A stretch of DNA of 64,000 nt from CAVSWT01 sp963746735 (GTDB taxonomy: Bacteria; Bacteroidota; Ignavibacteria; Ignavibacteriales; Ignavibacteriaceae), in contig CAVVCO010000032.1 of the NCBI GenBank assembly GCA_963746735.1, forward strand, positions 184,588 to 248,587, given 5' to 3'. The translations under genes were made by a program, and so were the position numbers. Shown in pieces: positions 31,901 through 41,100 of the stretch (the stretch's first letter is position 1; every line of letters begins with the position of its first letter). The notes under the pieces were generated by a model, which worked only from the letters and a program-made list of their open reading frames with translations, was not told the origin of the DNA and did no database searches.

Positions 31901-33262
31901 AAAGATGATGATGTATCCTTTATAGTAAAAACTAAAGCAGGGCGTGATGGATTAATTCTTTCAGGCGGAATGATTTCACAAGAAGGATGGAATTCACCAT
32001 TTGGTATTCAATGGCTTACACTTAATAAAGTTGTTTTACTATTAGGGATTACACCATCAGGAAGTGTGCAATTAGGTTTTGAAGGCGATATGATCGTTGG
32101 CGAAAAGGATATTCATACGGCAGTTCTTGTTGCACTTAATTCCGTAACAGGTGTCCCGACAAATTTTATGTTAGATGCAAAAAGCGATGCAGGATTTGGA
32201 GTTTCGGACTTAGTAAAACTTCAGCATAAAATTGCAGAAGCACATTCTCCAGGTTCACCTGCAATACCATTAGACAATTTTCCGCCTCTTTACATAAAGG
32301 ATGCGAAACTCAAATTTGCCCCCAAGGACAGTCCGGAACTTGACATCTCCCGAGGAATGACTGTAGGAGGGCTTCTTCAGTTAAAACCTTCAACAAGTTC
32401 ATCCGTTAAAGACATTGCCAGCGTTTTATTTGATGTAGGTGATGATGGACTAATAGCAAGAGCAAATATTGATTCTTTTTCTTTAGGTCCGGTAAAACTT
32501 CAAGAAGCTAATATGGATCTGACCTTAACAAGAAGTGAACAATATTTTAAACTTGCCGGACGAAGCGACTTAGGCTTCGCAAATGCAAATATTCAGATGA
32601 ATCTTACTAAAACTGATGTTCTTTTTAATGCTGATACAAAAATCTTTGATGCCTTTCAGGTTGATTTAAATGCTATTGGAAAATTAAATTTAATCAACCC
32701 CGCGTTTAACGTACATGGGAAAATGAAAAACGATTTTAATGGTGTATTAGCAAAAGAACTGCAGCAAGTTATAAATGAAGTTGTTGCAAATAAAGTAAAT
32801 GAGGCAAAGGCTGAATCTGAAAAAGCGGATAAACAATATCAAAGCGCTGTAAATGCACGCCAGGCTGCACGAAAACGTTGGGCAAACACTCCGGTGCTTC
32901 CACGTAACGCAAAGAAGTCAGCTCGCAACGCCTGGGAATCTGCCATCGCAAAAGCATCAAAACTTCTCGTAGTAAAAAAAATGGAAGATGGAAAATTACG
33001 TAGATGGAACCTCGCTAGTAATCTTGTAAACAAGCTGAGCCAACAAACCGGTTCTAACAGTTTCATCATTATTCGAAGAGCTGAATTTGATGCTGATCTT
33101 ATAAAATTAAAAACAGGCGCTGTGAAGATGTTTGATATTGATGCTACAGTGCAAGATCATGACTACAATCTTAAAATCAGTGACTGGAACTTTAAAAACA
33201 TGAAAGCCAGCGTAAGGAGCGCTGCACAAATTATTGCAGACAAACTTTTTGAGTCAAATTAG
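28916..33262 (+). CDS. Giant secreted beta-rich protein of unknown function (about six frame breaks)
   Basis: The start at 28916 follows AAAGGAAAAGGAA and gives a signal peptide (NRFALSFLIFILF, then NSTLTIAQ after a frame shift). Pieces join to about 1445 residues. The N-terminal part contains PSPYIGDWESNPTIGSLTIT and a fibronectin-III-like domain (PADGDQLTSNYPIFTWTP, then EPGKTYAWQVQAVDQNG). The long middle and C-terminal parts are beta-strand-rich repeats with no known motif. A short Lys/Arg/Ala-rich helical segment (NEAKAESEKADKQYQSAVNA to ARKRW) lies near residue 1310. Breaks lie near 28977, 29035, 29172, 29370 and a compensating pair at about 31085 and 31145, where an in-frame TAA (31136) lies. 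I infer that the frames are one gene because the strand pattern continues. It ends 22 bases before the barrel gene. Confidence 0.68.
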
Positions 33263-33284
33263 TGAAAGTAACAGTTAGTAAATT

Positions 33285-34979
33285 ATGAAAAAACTGATAC
33301 TCACAGTTGCAATATTTTTTAATTTTTATGTTACCGGATTTTCACAAAGCGGTTTTCCTAATTTTCTGCAGGGCTTAAATGGAGAAGCGGTTAAATTAAG
33401 CGGAGATATTGAAACTTATGGTGAACTCTATAGCATCTCCGGTAGAGAGCGAAGGAGGCCATCAAGTACAGCAAGACTTTTTTTTCGTCCCACACTTTCA
33501 ATTTACAATTTGATGTCAGTATCATTTAACTTCCTTCTTTCTACTCAGGGCAATTCACGATCTTTCCAGCATCAAATAAATCAAATCAATCAATTTGGAA
33601 TACAGCCTAAGTGGGCATGGGGATACGCAAATGCCGGTGATTTTTCTGAAGTATATTCACCTTATACGCTTAATGGTATTCTCGTTAGAGGAGGCAGCGT
33701 AACAATCAATCCGGGATTATTGCGGTTTTCGGCAATAGGAGGTTATACTCGAAGAACAAATACATTAGGTGGAACCGGAAAATTCGATCGTTATTTATAT
33801 GGAGGGAAGATTGGTGTTGGAAATAAAGAGTCATTTTTTGATGTTATATTTTTGAGGGTTAGAGATACACCATCAAAGTTTCAAATTGTTGTGCCGGATT
33901 CGATTCCAACCTTGGATTCAACGCAGGTAGGAACAATTTCCAATGATTACCAAGATACACCGCAGGAAAATCTTGTTTTTGGAATTGCAACATCCTTAAA
34001 AATGCTGGGAGATGCAGTCAATCTTCATGCTGAAGTAAATGGAAGTGCATATACAAGAGACATGACTTCGAGTCGTATTAATCAAGTGAAGGTTCCATCA
34101 ATCATCAGTAGCCTTTATACGCCTAGACTAAGTACTAACTCAGATTATGAATACAATCTTAAAATGAATTTTAATTTATCTCCAGCCACTTTAAGGTTAG
34201 GCTACAGATATATTGGCCCTGGTTACAAATCGCTTGGAGTTGCATCTTTAATAACTGACCAGCGCGAAATCTCATTAGGGACGGGAGTTCGTTTTTCAAA
34301 ATGGTCTGTGATGCTTAATTGGTCAAGACAGAATGATAATCTGCTAAATCAAAAATTAAGTACAACTGTTCGGCAAGCTTTTGGTAGTAACCTTATGTTT
34401 AGGCCCTTAGATATTTGGAGTATGGGAATAACGGGCAACATTCTCACCATGCGTAACTATTTAAATCAACCAACCAATCTAGTTGATTTCTATACGCTCA
34501 GTCTTGGAACTACACATGCGGTTATGTTAAACAGAAATGGATTGATTAGAAGTTTGTTTCTGAGTTATGTATTCCAAAAATCCAAAGATAACAATCCGTT
34601 GAGATCACAAAATGGTTTTACTTCAAATATAATTACTTCAAATATTTCTTTAATTCCTGCGGAGAATTTAACCATCCAGCCATCTGCAAGTATTGTTGCA
34701 TCAAAAATCGGGATTCAACCGCTAACATATACTGAAACACTTTCAACAACAGCACGTTATAGGGCTCTTGCAAATAAGCTTGTTACATCTCTAACTGTTG
34801 GGTTAACTAGATATAAATCTGTAGCATCACTGCAGACAAACCTTTCTGCATTTTACCGATTAACGGACTTCAATACAATAACAGTTTCCATAAGAAGGAA
34901 CGGATTTCAGACTTATAATAAATATGGTGTGGATTACAGTGAATACACAGCAAGCATAACAATGACCCAAAAACTTTAA
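33285..34979 (+). CDS. Outer-membrane beta-barrel protein partner of the giant secreted protein
   Basis: This 564-residue protein has a clear signal peptide (LILTVAIFFNFYVTGFSQ). It is then made of alternating amphipathic strands (for example LRLGYRYIGPGYKSLGVAS, WSVMLNWSRQNDNLL) and ends in an aromatic-poor strand TASITMTQKL. Strand density and composition fit a beta-barrel of 20 or more strands in the outer membrane. I do not recognise a named family. It follows the giant secreted gene by 22 bases on the same strand and must be expressed with it; it may export or anchor that protein. Its stop is 5 bases from the convergent egtD stop. Confidence 0.75.
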   Translation: MKKLILTVAIFFNFYVTGFSQSGFPNFLQGLNGEAVKLSGDIETYGELYSISGRERRRPSSTARLFFRPTLSIYNLMSVSFNFLLSTQGNSRSFQHQINQINQFGIQPKWAWGYANAGDFSEVYSPYTLNGILVRGGSVTINPGLLRFSAIGGYTRRTNTLGGTGKFDRYLYGGKIGVGNKESFFDVIFLRVRDTPSKFQIVVPDSIPTLDSTQVGTISNDYQDTPQENLVFGIATSLKMLGDAVNLHAEVNGSAYTRDMTSSRINQVKVPSIISSLYTPRLSTNSDYEYNLKMNFNLSPATLRLGYRYIGPGYKSLGVASLITDQREISLGTGVRFSKWSVMLNWSRQNDNLLNQKLSTTVRQAFGSNLMFRPLDIWSMGITGNILTMRNYLNQPTNLVDFYTLSLGTTHAVMLNRNGLIRSLFLSYVFQKSKDNNPLRSQNGFTSNIITSNISLIPAENLTIQPSASIVASKIGIQPLTYTETLSTTARYRALANKLVTSLTVGLTRYKSVASLQTNLSAFYRLTDFNTITVSIRRNGFQTYNKYGVDYSEYTASITMTQKL

Positions 34980-34984
34980 TGAGT

Positions 34985-35936
34985 TTAATTTTTTACTCTC
35001 AAATACTGAATGCTGAATAAATTATCTTTATCAGTCCAGACTTTTTTAACATCAAAATAATTTGAAGCTAATTCAGCGAAACTTGTTAATGTATATTTAT
35101 ATGAATATTCTGTTAATATACTTTCTCCACTTTCAAAGTTAATGGTTGTCCCATCTAGATGAACCTGCTGATTAACTTGTGAAATTAAATGCATTTCAAT
35201 TCTGCTTTCTTTATCATTAAAGAAAGCAAAATGCCTAAATAAATTTAAATCAAAATCAGAACCCAATTCCTGATTCAATCTATCGAGAATATTTAAATTG
35301 AACTCAGCCGTAACACCTTTTTTGTCGGTATATGCTGCTTCAATAGTATCAATATCTTTTCTTAAATCAACTCCTATAATTAAACCGCCATTGCTGCCGC
35401 AAATTTTTGCAATTCGTTTTAAAAATTCTTTTGCTTCATGAGGTTGAAAATTTCCAATTGTAGATCCAGGATAATAAACAGCAACATGGTCATATGGTTT
35501 TTCAATTTCAGGCAGTTCAAAATCTTTTGTGTAATCTGCTGCCAAAGGGAAAATATCTAAATGCGGATAATCATTCTTTAATATTAGTGCCGATTGAATT
35601 AAATGTTCAGTTGAAATGTCTATTGGAATATAACCTGCTAAGCCTGGAATATTATCTAACAACAGTCTTATTTTTAAACTGCTGCCGCTGCCAAGTTCAA
35701 CAAGCATCGTTCCTTCACCAAGAAGAGCAGACATCTCAGAAATGTTATCCTGCATAATTTTAATTTCGGTTCTAGTAGGATAGTATTCATCCAGCTCACA
35801 AATTTGGTCAAATAGTGCCGAGCCTTTTTCATCATAAAATAATTTACTTGGAAGCCGCTTTTGTTTTTGTGTTAGTCCTTCAATTACTTCTTCAAGTATA
35901 TCGCTCTTGTGTTAGTTCTTCAGTTTTTACAGTCAT
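34985..35936 (-). CDS. egtD: Histidine N-alpha-methyltransferase EgtD (frame broken near 35903)
   Basis: The protein of about 317 residues trimethylates histidine to hercynine, the first step of ergothioneine synthesis. EgtD motifs are RLPSKLFYDEKGSALFDQI, CELDEYYPTRTE, LVELGSGSSLKIRLLLD, YYPGSTIGNF and GVDLRKDIDT. The start is at 35936 (MTVKTEELTQE). A frame break near 35903 separates those residues from SDILEEVIEGLTQKQKRLP; one missing base explains it. The last 93 bases are duplicated at 28638. It starts 33 bases after egtB, so the two form an operon. Confidence 0.93.
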
Positions 35937-35969
35937 TGTTTGTGCTTTCTTTTTTAAGAGAAGAATTTT

Positions 35970-37284
35970 TTAATTTGAATCTTTAGCTAATCTAACTCCC
36001 ATAAACTGCCAGCGTGCATTTGGCGGAAAAAAGTTTCTATATGTTTTTCTAATGTGTGACTCTGAAGTTGCGCACGAGCCTCCTCTTAGAACCATCTGGC
36101 TAGACATAAACTTTCCGTTATATTCGCCTAAAGCTCCCGGCAATGGTTTATAACCTGGATAAGGAGAATATGAACTTCTTGTCCATTCCCAAACATCGCC
36201 GAACATTTGTCTTAGAGATTTTTTACCATCGTTATTGCTTAAAGCAGCTGGATGAAAATTTTCATTCTCTACAAAGTTGCCTTCGATTTTTAAATTTGAA
36301 GACGCAGCTTCCCATTCAGCTTCAGTGGGAAGTCTTGCTCCAGACCAATGAGCAAATGCTTCCGCTTCGTAAAAGCTTACATGACAAACCGGTTCGTTTG
36401 GCTCAACTTTTCTAAATCCGGTTAAAGTAAAATTCCACCACTCACCGTCTTTCTTTTCCCAATAAAATGGAGCCTGCCAATTTTCTTTTTCAACAGTTGC
36501 CCAGCCATCAGAAAGCCACAATGGGGCATTTTTATAGCCGTCGTCGTTAATAAATTCAATGTATTCTTTGTTTGTAATTAATCTTGTTCCGAGTTTGAAT
36601 GAATTGAACAAACTCTTTATGCTTTGGAGTTTCATTATCATAGCAAAAAGATTTTTCATCGAATCCAATTTCATATATACCTTCATTAAAATTTATCCAT
36701 TCCATGGGAGGGATATCAATATTTAAAATTGAATTATTCTTTTCAAGGTAAACTGGATTTAAAGGATTGACTGAGAAAACATGTTTTATATCTGTTAGTA
36801 ATAATTCCTGATGCTGCTGTTCATGATTCAATCCTACTTCAACAACAAATGAAAATTCATCGAAAGTTTTTTCATCGCAGTTTTCAAGAAAGTCAATCAT
36901 GTTTTTATTAACATATTCTCTGTACTCATAAACTTGTTCAACTGTGGGTCTCGATAACAAGCCGCGATAAGCCCTGGTATGCCTTTCACCTACCTGTACA
37001 TAATACGAGTTGAATAAAAAATTATACTGCGGATGAAGTGATTTATAATTCTTTTGAACTTTGCTTAAAATGAACGCTTCAAAAAACCAGCTTGTGTGTG
37101 CTAAATGCCATTTAGTAGGACTAACATCCGGCATCGATTGAATAACATAATCTTCTGTTACAAGCGGCTTGCACAAAAAGTGAGAAAAATTTCTTACTGA
37201 TTTAAATCTCTTTACTAAATCTTCTCTGCTAGCGGTTAAAGTTGAAGGTTCGATAATATCAACTGTATCAGGTTGATTCTTCAT
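35970..37284 (-). CDS. egtB: Ergothioneine synthase EgtB, iron sulfoxide synthase (frame broken near 36600)
   Basis: Two frames join to about 438 residues. The N-terminal DinB-like domain has the iron ligands: HLAHTSWFFE (His60-His63 region) and the pair His154/His158 in LNHEQQHQELL. The C-terminal formylglycine-generating-enzyme-like domain has PVCHVSFYEAEAFAHWSGAR, RLPTEAEWEAA, FGDVWEWTRSSY and LRGGSCAT. EgtB oxidatively joins hercynine to cysteine or gamma-glutamyl-cysteine with O2 and Fe(II). The break near 36600 lies at HKEFVQ/SFKLGTRLITNKEY and is a probable indel. It is followed by egtD. No egtA, egtC or egtE is seen nearby. Confidence 0.93.
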
Positions 37285-37543
37285 TGAATTGCCTTAAAAA
37301 TTTAATAAATATTTTTAATTAGTGGATTTTTTTGTGTAGACGTTTCAATGCTAAGAAATAATATTTATTTAATCAAGTTATTTTATATAACCGGTATAAA
37401 AAACTATGAAGTATTTATTGATTGTGATTTAAATTAAACTTTTTATTTGCTGAGGATATTGTGACAGTCATAATTTAGCTCTAAAATATTTTTTGAAATA
37501 TTTAATTCACAAAAACATTATTTATGAATAATAAGGGATGGAT

Positions 37544-38042
37544 ATGCGAACTAAAATTTTTTTAATTACATCAATAATTATTTTATCATCGTTTTTTCAG
37601 TCATATGCGCAGTTTTCGCCGCATAGTAGAAAGATCGGATTTGGGATAATCGTTGGTGAGCCGATTGGACTAACATTAAAGACCTGGACAAATAATGAAA
37701 ACGCTTTTGTATTTGATTTAGGTAATTCTTATTTCGGTGACTTAAGATTTGGTGTTGATTACTTATGGCATTTTAATGCTTTTCATTCCCGCATTGTAAA
37801 TTTGTATGCAGGGACCCGGAGGAGTTTTAGGAATTGGTGAAGGAAACGGTTTTTGGTATAAAGGGAAATATCATCGAACCAGTGGCAATTTTGGTTTGGG
37901 TGCCAGGGGTGTATTTGGAATTAATGTAGTGCCTGAAAGAACACCACTGGAAATATTTTTTGAAATGGGAGTGTTAGTTGGTTTGGCTCCCGATTTTGGT
38001 TCTTCTGTTGATGCTGCTTTAGGAATGAGGTTTTATCCTTAA
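37544..38042 (+). CDS. Small secreted envelope protein (frame broken near 37814)
   Basis: Two frames join to about 166 residues with a signal peptide (IFLITSIIILSSFFQSYAQ) and a strand-rich mature part (KIGFGIIVGEPIGLTLKTW, GLGARGVFGINVV, ALGMRFYP) that looks like a small outer-membrane barrel or sandwich. The break is at GGGACCC (37811-37817), where NLYAGPGGVLGIGEGNG reads on. I choose ATG 37544 because the ribosome site AAGGG ends 6 bases before it; the ATG at 37538 is too close. No family is recognised. It stands alone and convergent to the ligase fusion. Confidence 0.7.
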
Positions 38043-38056
38043 TCAAAATTATCAAT

Positions 38057-38085
38057 AAACCCAGTTTCTTGAATAAACTGGGTTT
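38057..38085. terminator. Hairpin AAACCCAGTTT / AAACTGGGTTT between convergent genes
   Basis: A perfect 11-bp stem with a 7-base loop sits between the convergent genes ending at 38042 and 38106. A related hairpin with AAACCCAA occurs in two other convergent gaps, at 43351 and 55336. Confidence 0.7.
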
Positions 38086-38105
38086 ATAAAAAAATAGAAT
38101 AAAGT

Positions 38106-41100
38106 CTATTGAATTATTCTTGCTAATCCACCCCAGCGGCTGTCAATTTTAAAATCATATTTTTCAAAAAATGATTTAAGATAAAAATGTGTGGTTAAAG
38201 TTTTTATCCCATCAACTTTAAGCCGGCTGCAAAAGTCTTCAATTAGTTTCCCGCCGAGCCCTCTTTTTTTATACGGCTTAGAAATGTCAATTCCTTCAAG
38301 GTGAGCAATATTCATATATTGAAGCTTGTAGCACAAGCCGCCGACAATTGATTCATGATCTTCATTATCAGTAATAATTAAATATTGTAATGACTGATCT
38401 ATTTTTACAGGATAATTATCGAGTATAAAAAGCTTGTGAAGATTTGCAATTTCAAAAGCTGAAAAAGGTTTCCTGATAGTGTAGTTTAATCCGAATGAAT
38501 CGGAAATTTCTGTGGTTAAAATTATTTCTTTTTCTTTTGAATGTTCTTCTGTTATCAATTCAAATTTTTGATCAAGGGAAGGTAGAATCAAATTGTTGAG
38601 TACACGCCTATCGTTCTCTTCAATTAAAATTTCATGCAGCTCAACCAGTTCAATACGATTAACGGCAGGTTCATCAGGATATTTGAAAAGTGAATCAATT
38701 AATTTTGAGAAAAGTAATTTCACTTCCTCTGAAGCCGATGAAAAATAAGTCTGGCTGTAAAAAATAAATTTATTCAGCTCTGTAGATTTATAAATTCTGT
38801 ATAATGAAACTAAGTTATTAACAAAAGTTTCCCTTGCCTCTTTTGTTGAAGAAGAATTTTGCTCTATAAAATCATGGTAATTTTTTATTGCACTTAAAAT
38901 ATAAGAATCAACATAAGGCGCACTTTTTCGGTCAAGTAAATAATCACCGATACTAATAGCCAGTTCACTTGAAGAAATATTCTTCATGCTATTTGCCAAT
39001 TCAGTAAGAAACGCGCATCCCGCTTTTCCACCTAAAGCTTCAAGGCAGGCATCAAATAACCAGCTTACTTTTATTAGGCCCCTGGAGGATGGGTAATGGG
39101 CGTAAGTCTGCAAGTAAAAGTTATTATAAAGATGAAGAATAAATTCTTTGGAGTTTTTATAATTTGTCCAGCCGGCAATTGAGATAATTAATTCGCCTCT
39201 CTTAAAATGGTTTTCGGGGACAACTGCGTTAGATGGAGAAAAATTTCCGGGGATTACAGTGTAGTCAGTATTTTTTAAAACTTTAAAAAATGCTCCTATT
39301 CCACGTATGAAAAGCAGCTTCAATTCAAATTCATAATCTCTCTTTTTAAATGATGAAAGATTGGAGTTCAGCATTCTTATTCTTTCCCAAACATTTAAAT
39401 CGTTAACAAAGGCAAATGAAATAACTCCAAGTTTGGAACGAAAATTTCCAAGATGCGGAAGTACAGATAAACCTGCGGTGCTGCTTGAAATTTTAATCAT
39501 CAAATAAATTGTTTCTAAAACTTCTTTCCTTGTAATATCCGGCTTAATTAATATAATTAAATCATAATGCTTGTAGCCTTTGGTGTTAACGCTTATTCTA
39601 TATAAAAATCTATTGGCTGAAGCAGAAATTGTTGATATAAAAATTCCATCATCAAGAACTTCTTTCAAATCAAAATTTGTTTGATGAAAAATTAATGTGA
39701 ATGCTTCTTTTAAAAATGTAGAGCGGTATAAAATCTTTTCAATTCTTTTTTTCTCAGCGCTGGAGATGTTATCCTGGTAAATAACTTTCTTCTTCCAGTT
39801 TGAAGTTGATTGCTCATATTGATTTAAATGAAACCTGGCTTCCCACCATTTTGCAAGCTTGTTAAAAACTTCATAAGTGTAATGAGAAAGAACTGGATCC
39901 TGTTTATGAAGAATCCATGAAACTAATTCTAATCTAATTTCAGAATATGAAGACGGGTTTTTGTGTACATAATTTACAAGCAGGTCAATTATCCGCATAA
40001 ACTGCTGACGGGTTTGCTCGCTTGCCGGCCACTTCAAACCCTTCCTATAGGCTTCCAATCGCTGCCTGAATGCATCAAGATTAAAGCTTTCGATATTATC
40101 TTTAAAAATATTTTCTATAACTTTTTTATTTAGAAAAGATAATCCCGAATTAATAAACGCTGGAAGATATTTATTGTAATCAATGTCCGGCTTGTTGAAA
40201 AGTAAAATTTTATAAGCCTTGCTTCTAACACTAAATTTAGGATGGTTGGCTAATGCTTCTATCCTCCGGCTGAGAAGATTAATTATTTTATGCTCACATT
40301 TTACTAAAAGCACTTCGATTTCATCCAGCGCTTCTAATATTTCTTTTTCATTTCCATATAAAGCTTGAATTAAATCTGTATTTAATTTTTTGATTCTTTC
40401 ATTAAACTTTTCAGTATTTCTTAATTCAAGATTTGGAGCAGTACTATTTTTTTGATGTTGTACAGATATTTGGGAAGTAATTCCTGTGAAATCGTAATCC
40501 CATTCTTCTTTACAAACAAAAAACTCAACCAGCATTTTATTTCCAAGCCAGAGAATGGGTTGAAGAATAAAAGTAGAAAGGTCTATTTCGTGCCTGTTAA
40601 TTATATATTCAAAGTCACCGATCTTTATATGATTTGCTTGATTAGTCCTTTTAATTAAAAGCTGAGAATTATTTACTCTATTAATCAAATAATTCTTTGA
40701 ACTGATTAAATCATTTTCAGTGATTCCCAGATCTTTAATTGCCCAGATTGGAACCGAAATATTAATCCCGTCTATTTCAAACTTTAAGACTGATTTAGTA
40801 TAAAGGCTGTCGATTATCTTACTGAAGTTTGCTTCTATAGCTTTTCTTTTAAAAGTGCCTTTGGAAGTCAGTTCGCCTTTCTGTTCTTCAAAATTTCTTT
40901 CAATAATTACATATTTAACAATTCTTTCATAAGAATTTAAATTTTCATTCACCGCAGAAATTAATGTTCCAAAATAGCTTTTTAATTTATTTTGAGATTC
41001 AGCCTGCTTAATAAAAGGTTCATCAAAATCCGGAACAATTAAAAGTGTGTTATAAGGTTTCATATCGCCAACAAGAAAGGCGCGCTTCAATCCGGGAATA

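Noticed and set aside
28916..34979. Prophage or conjugative element
   Set aside because: No integrase, capsid, tail, relaxase or replication gene is visible; only the two surface genes and the flanking egtD ends.
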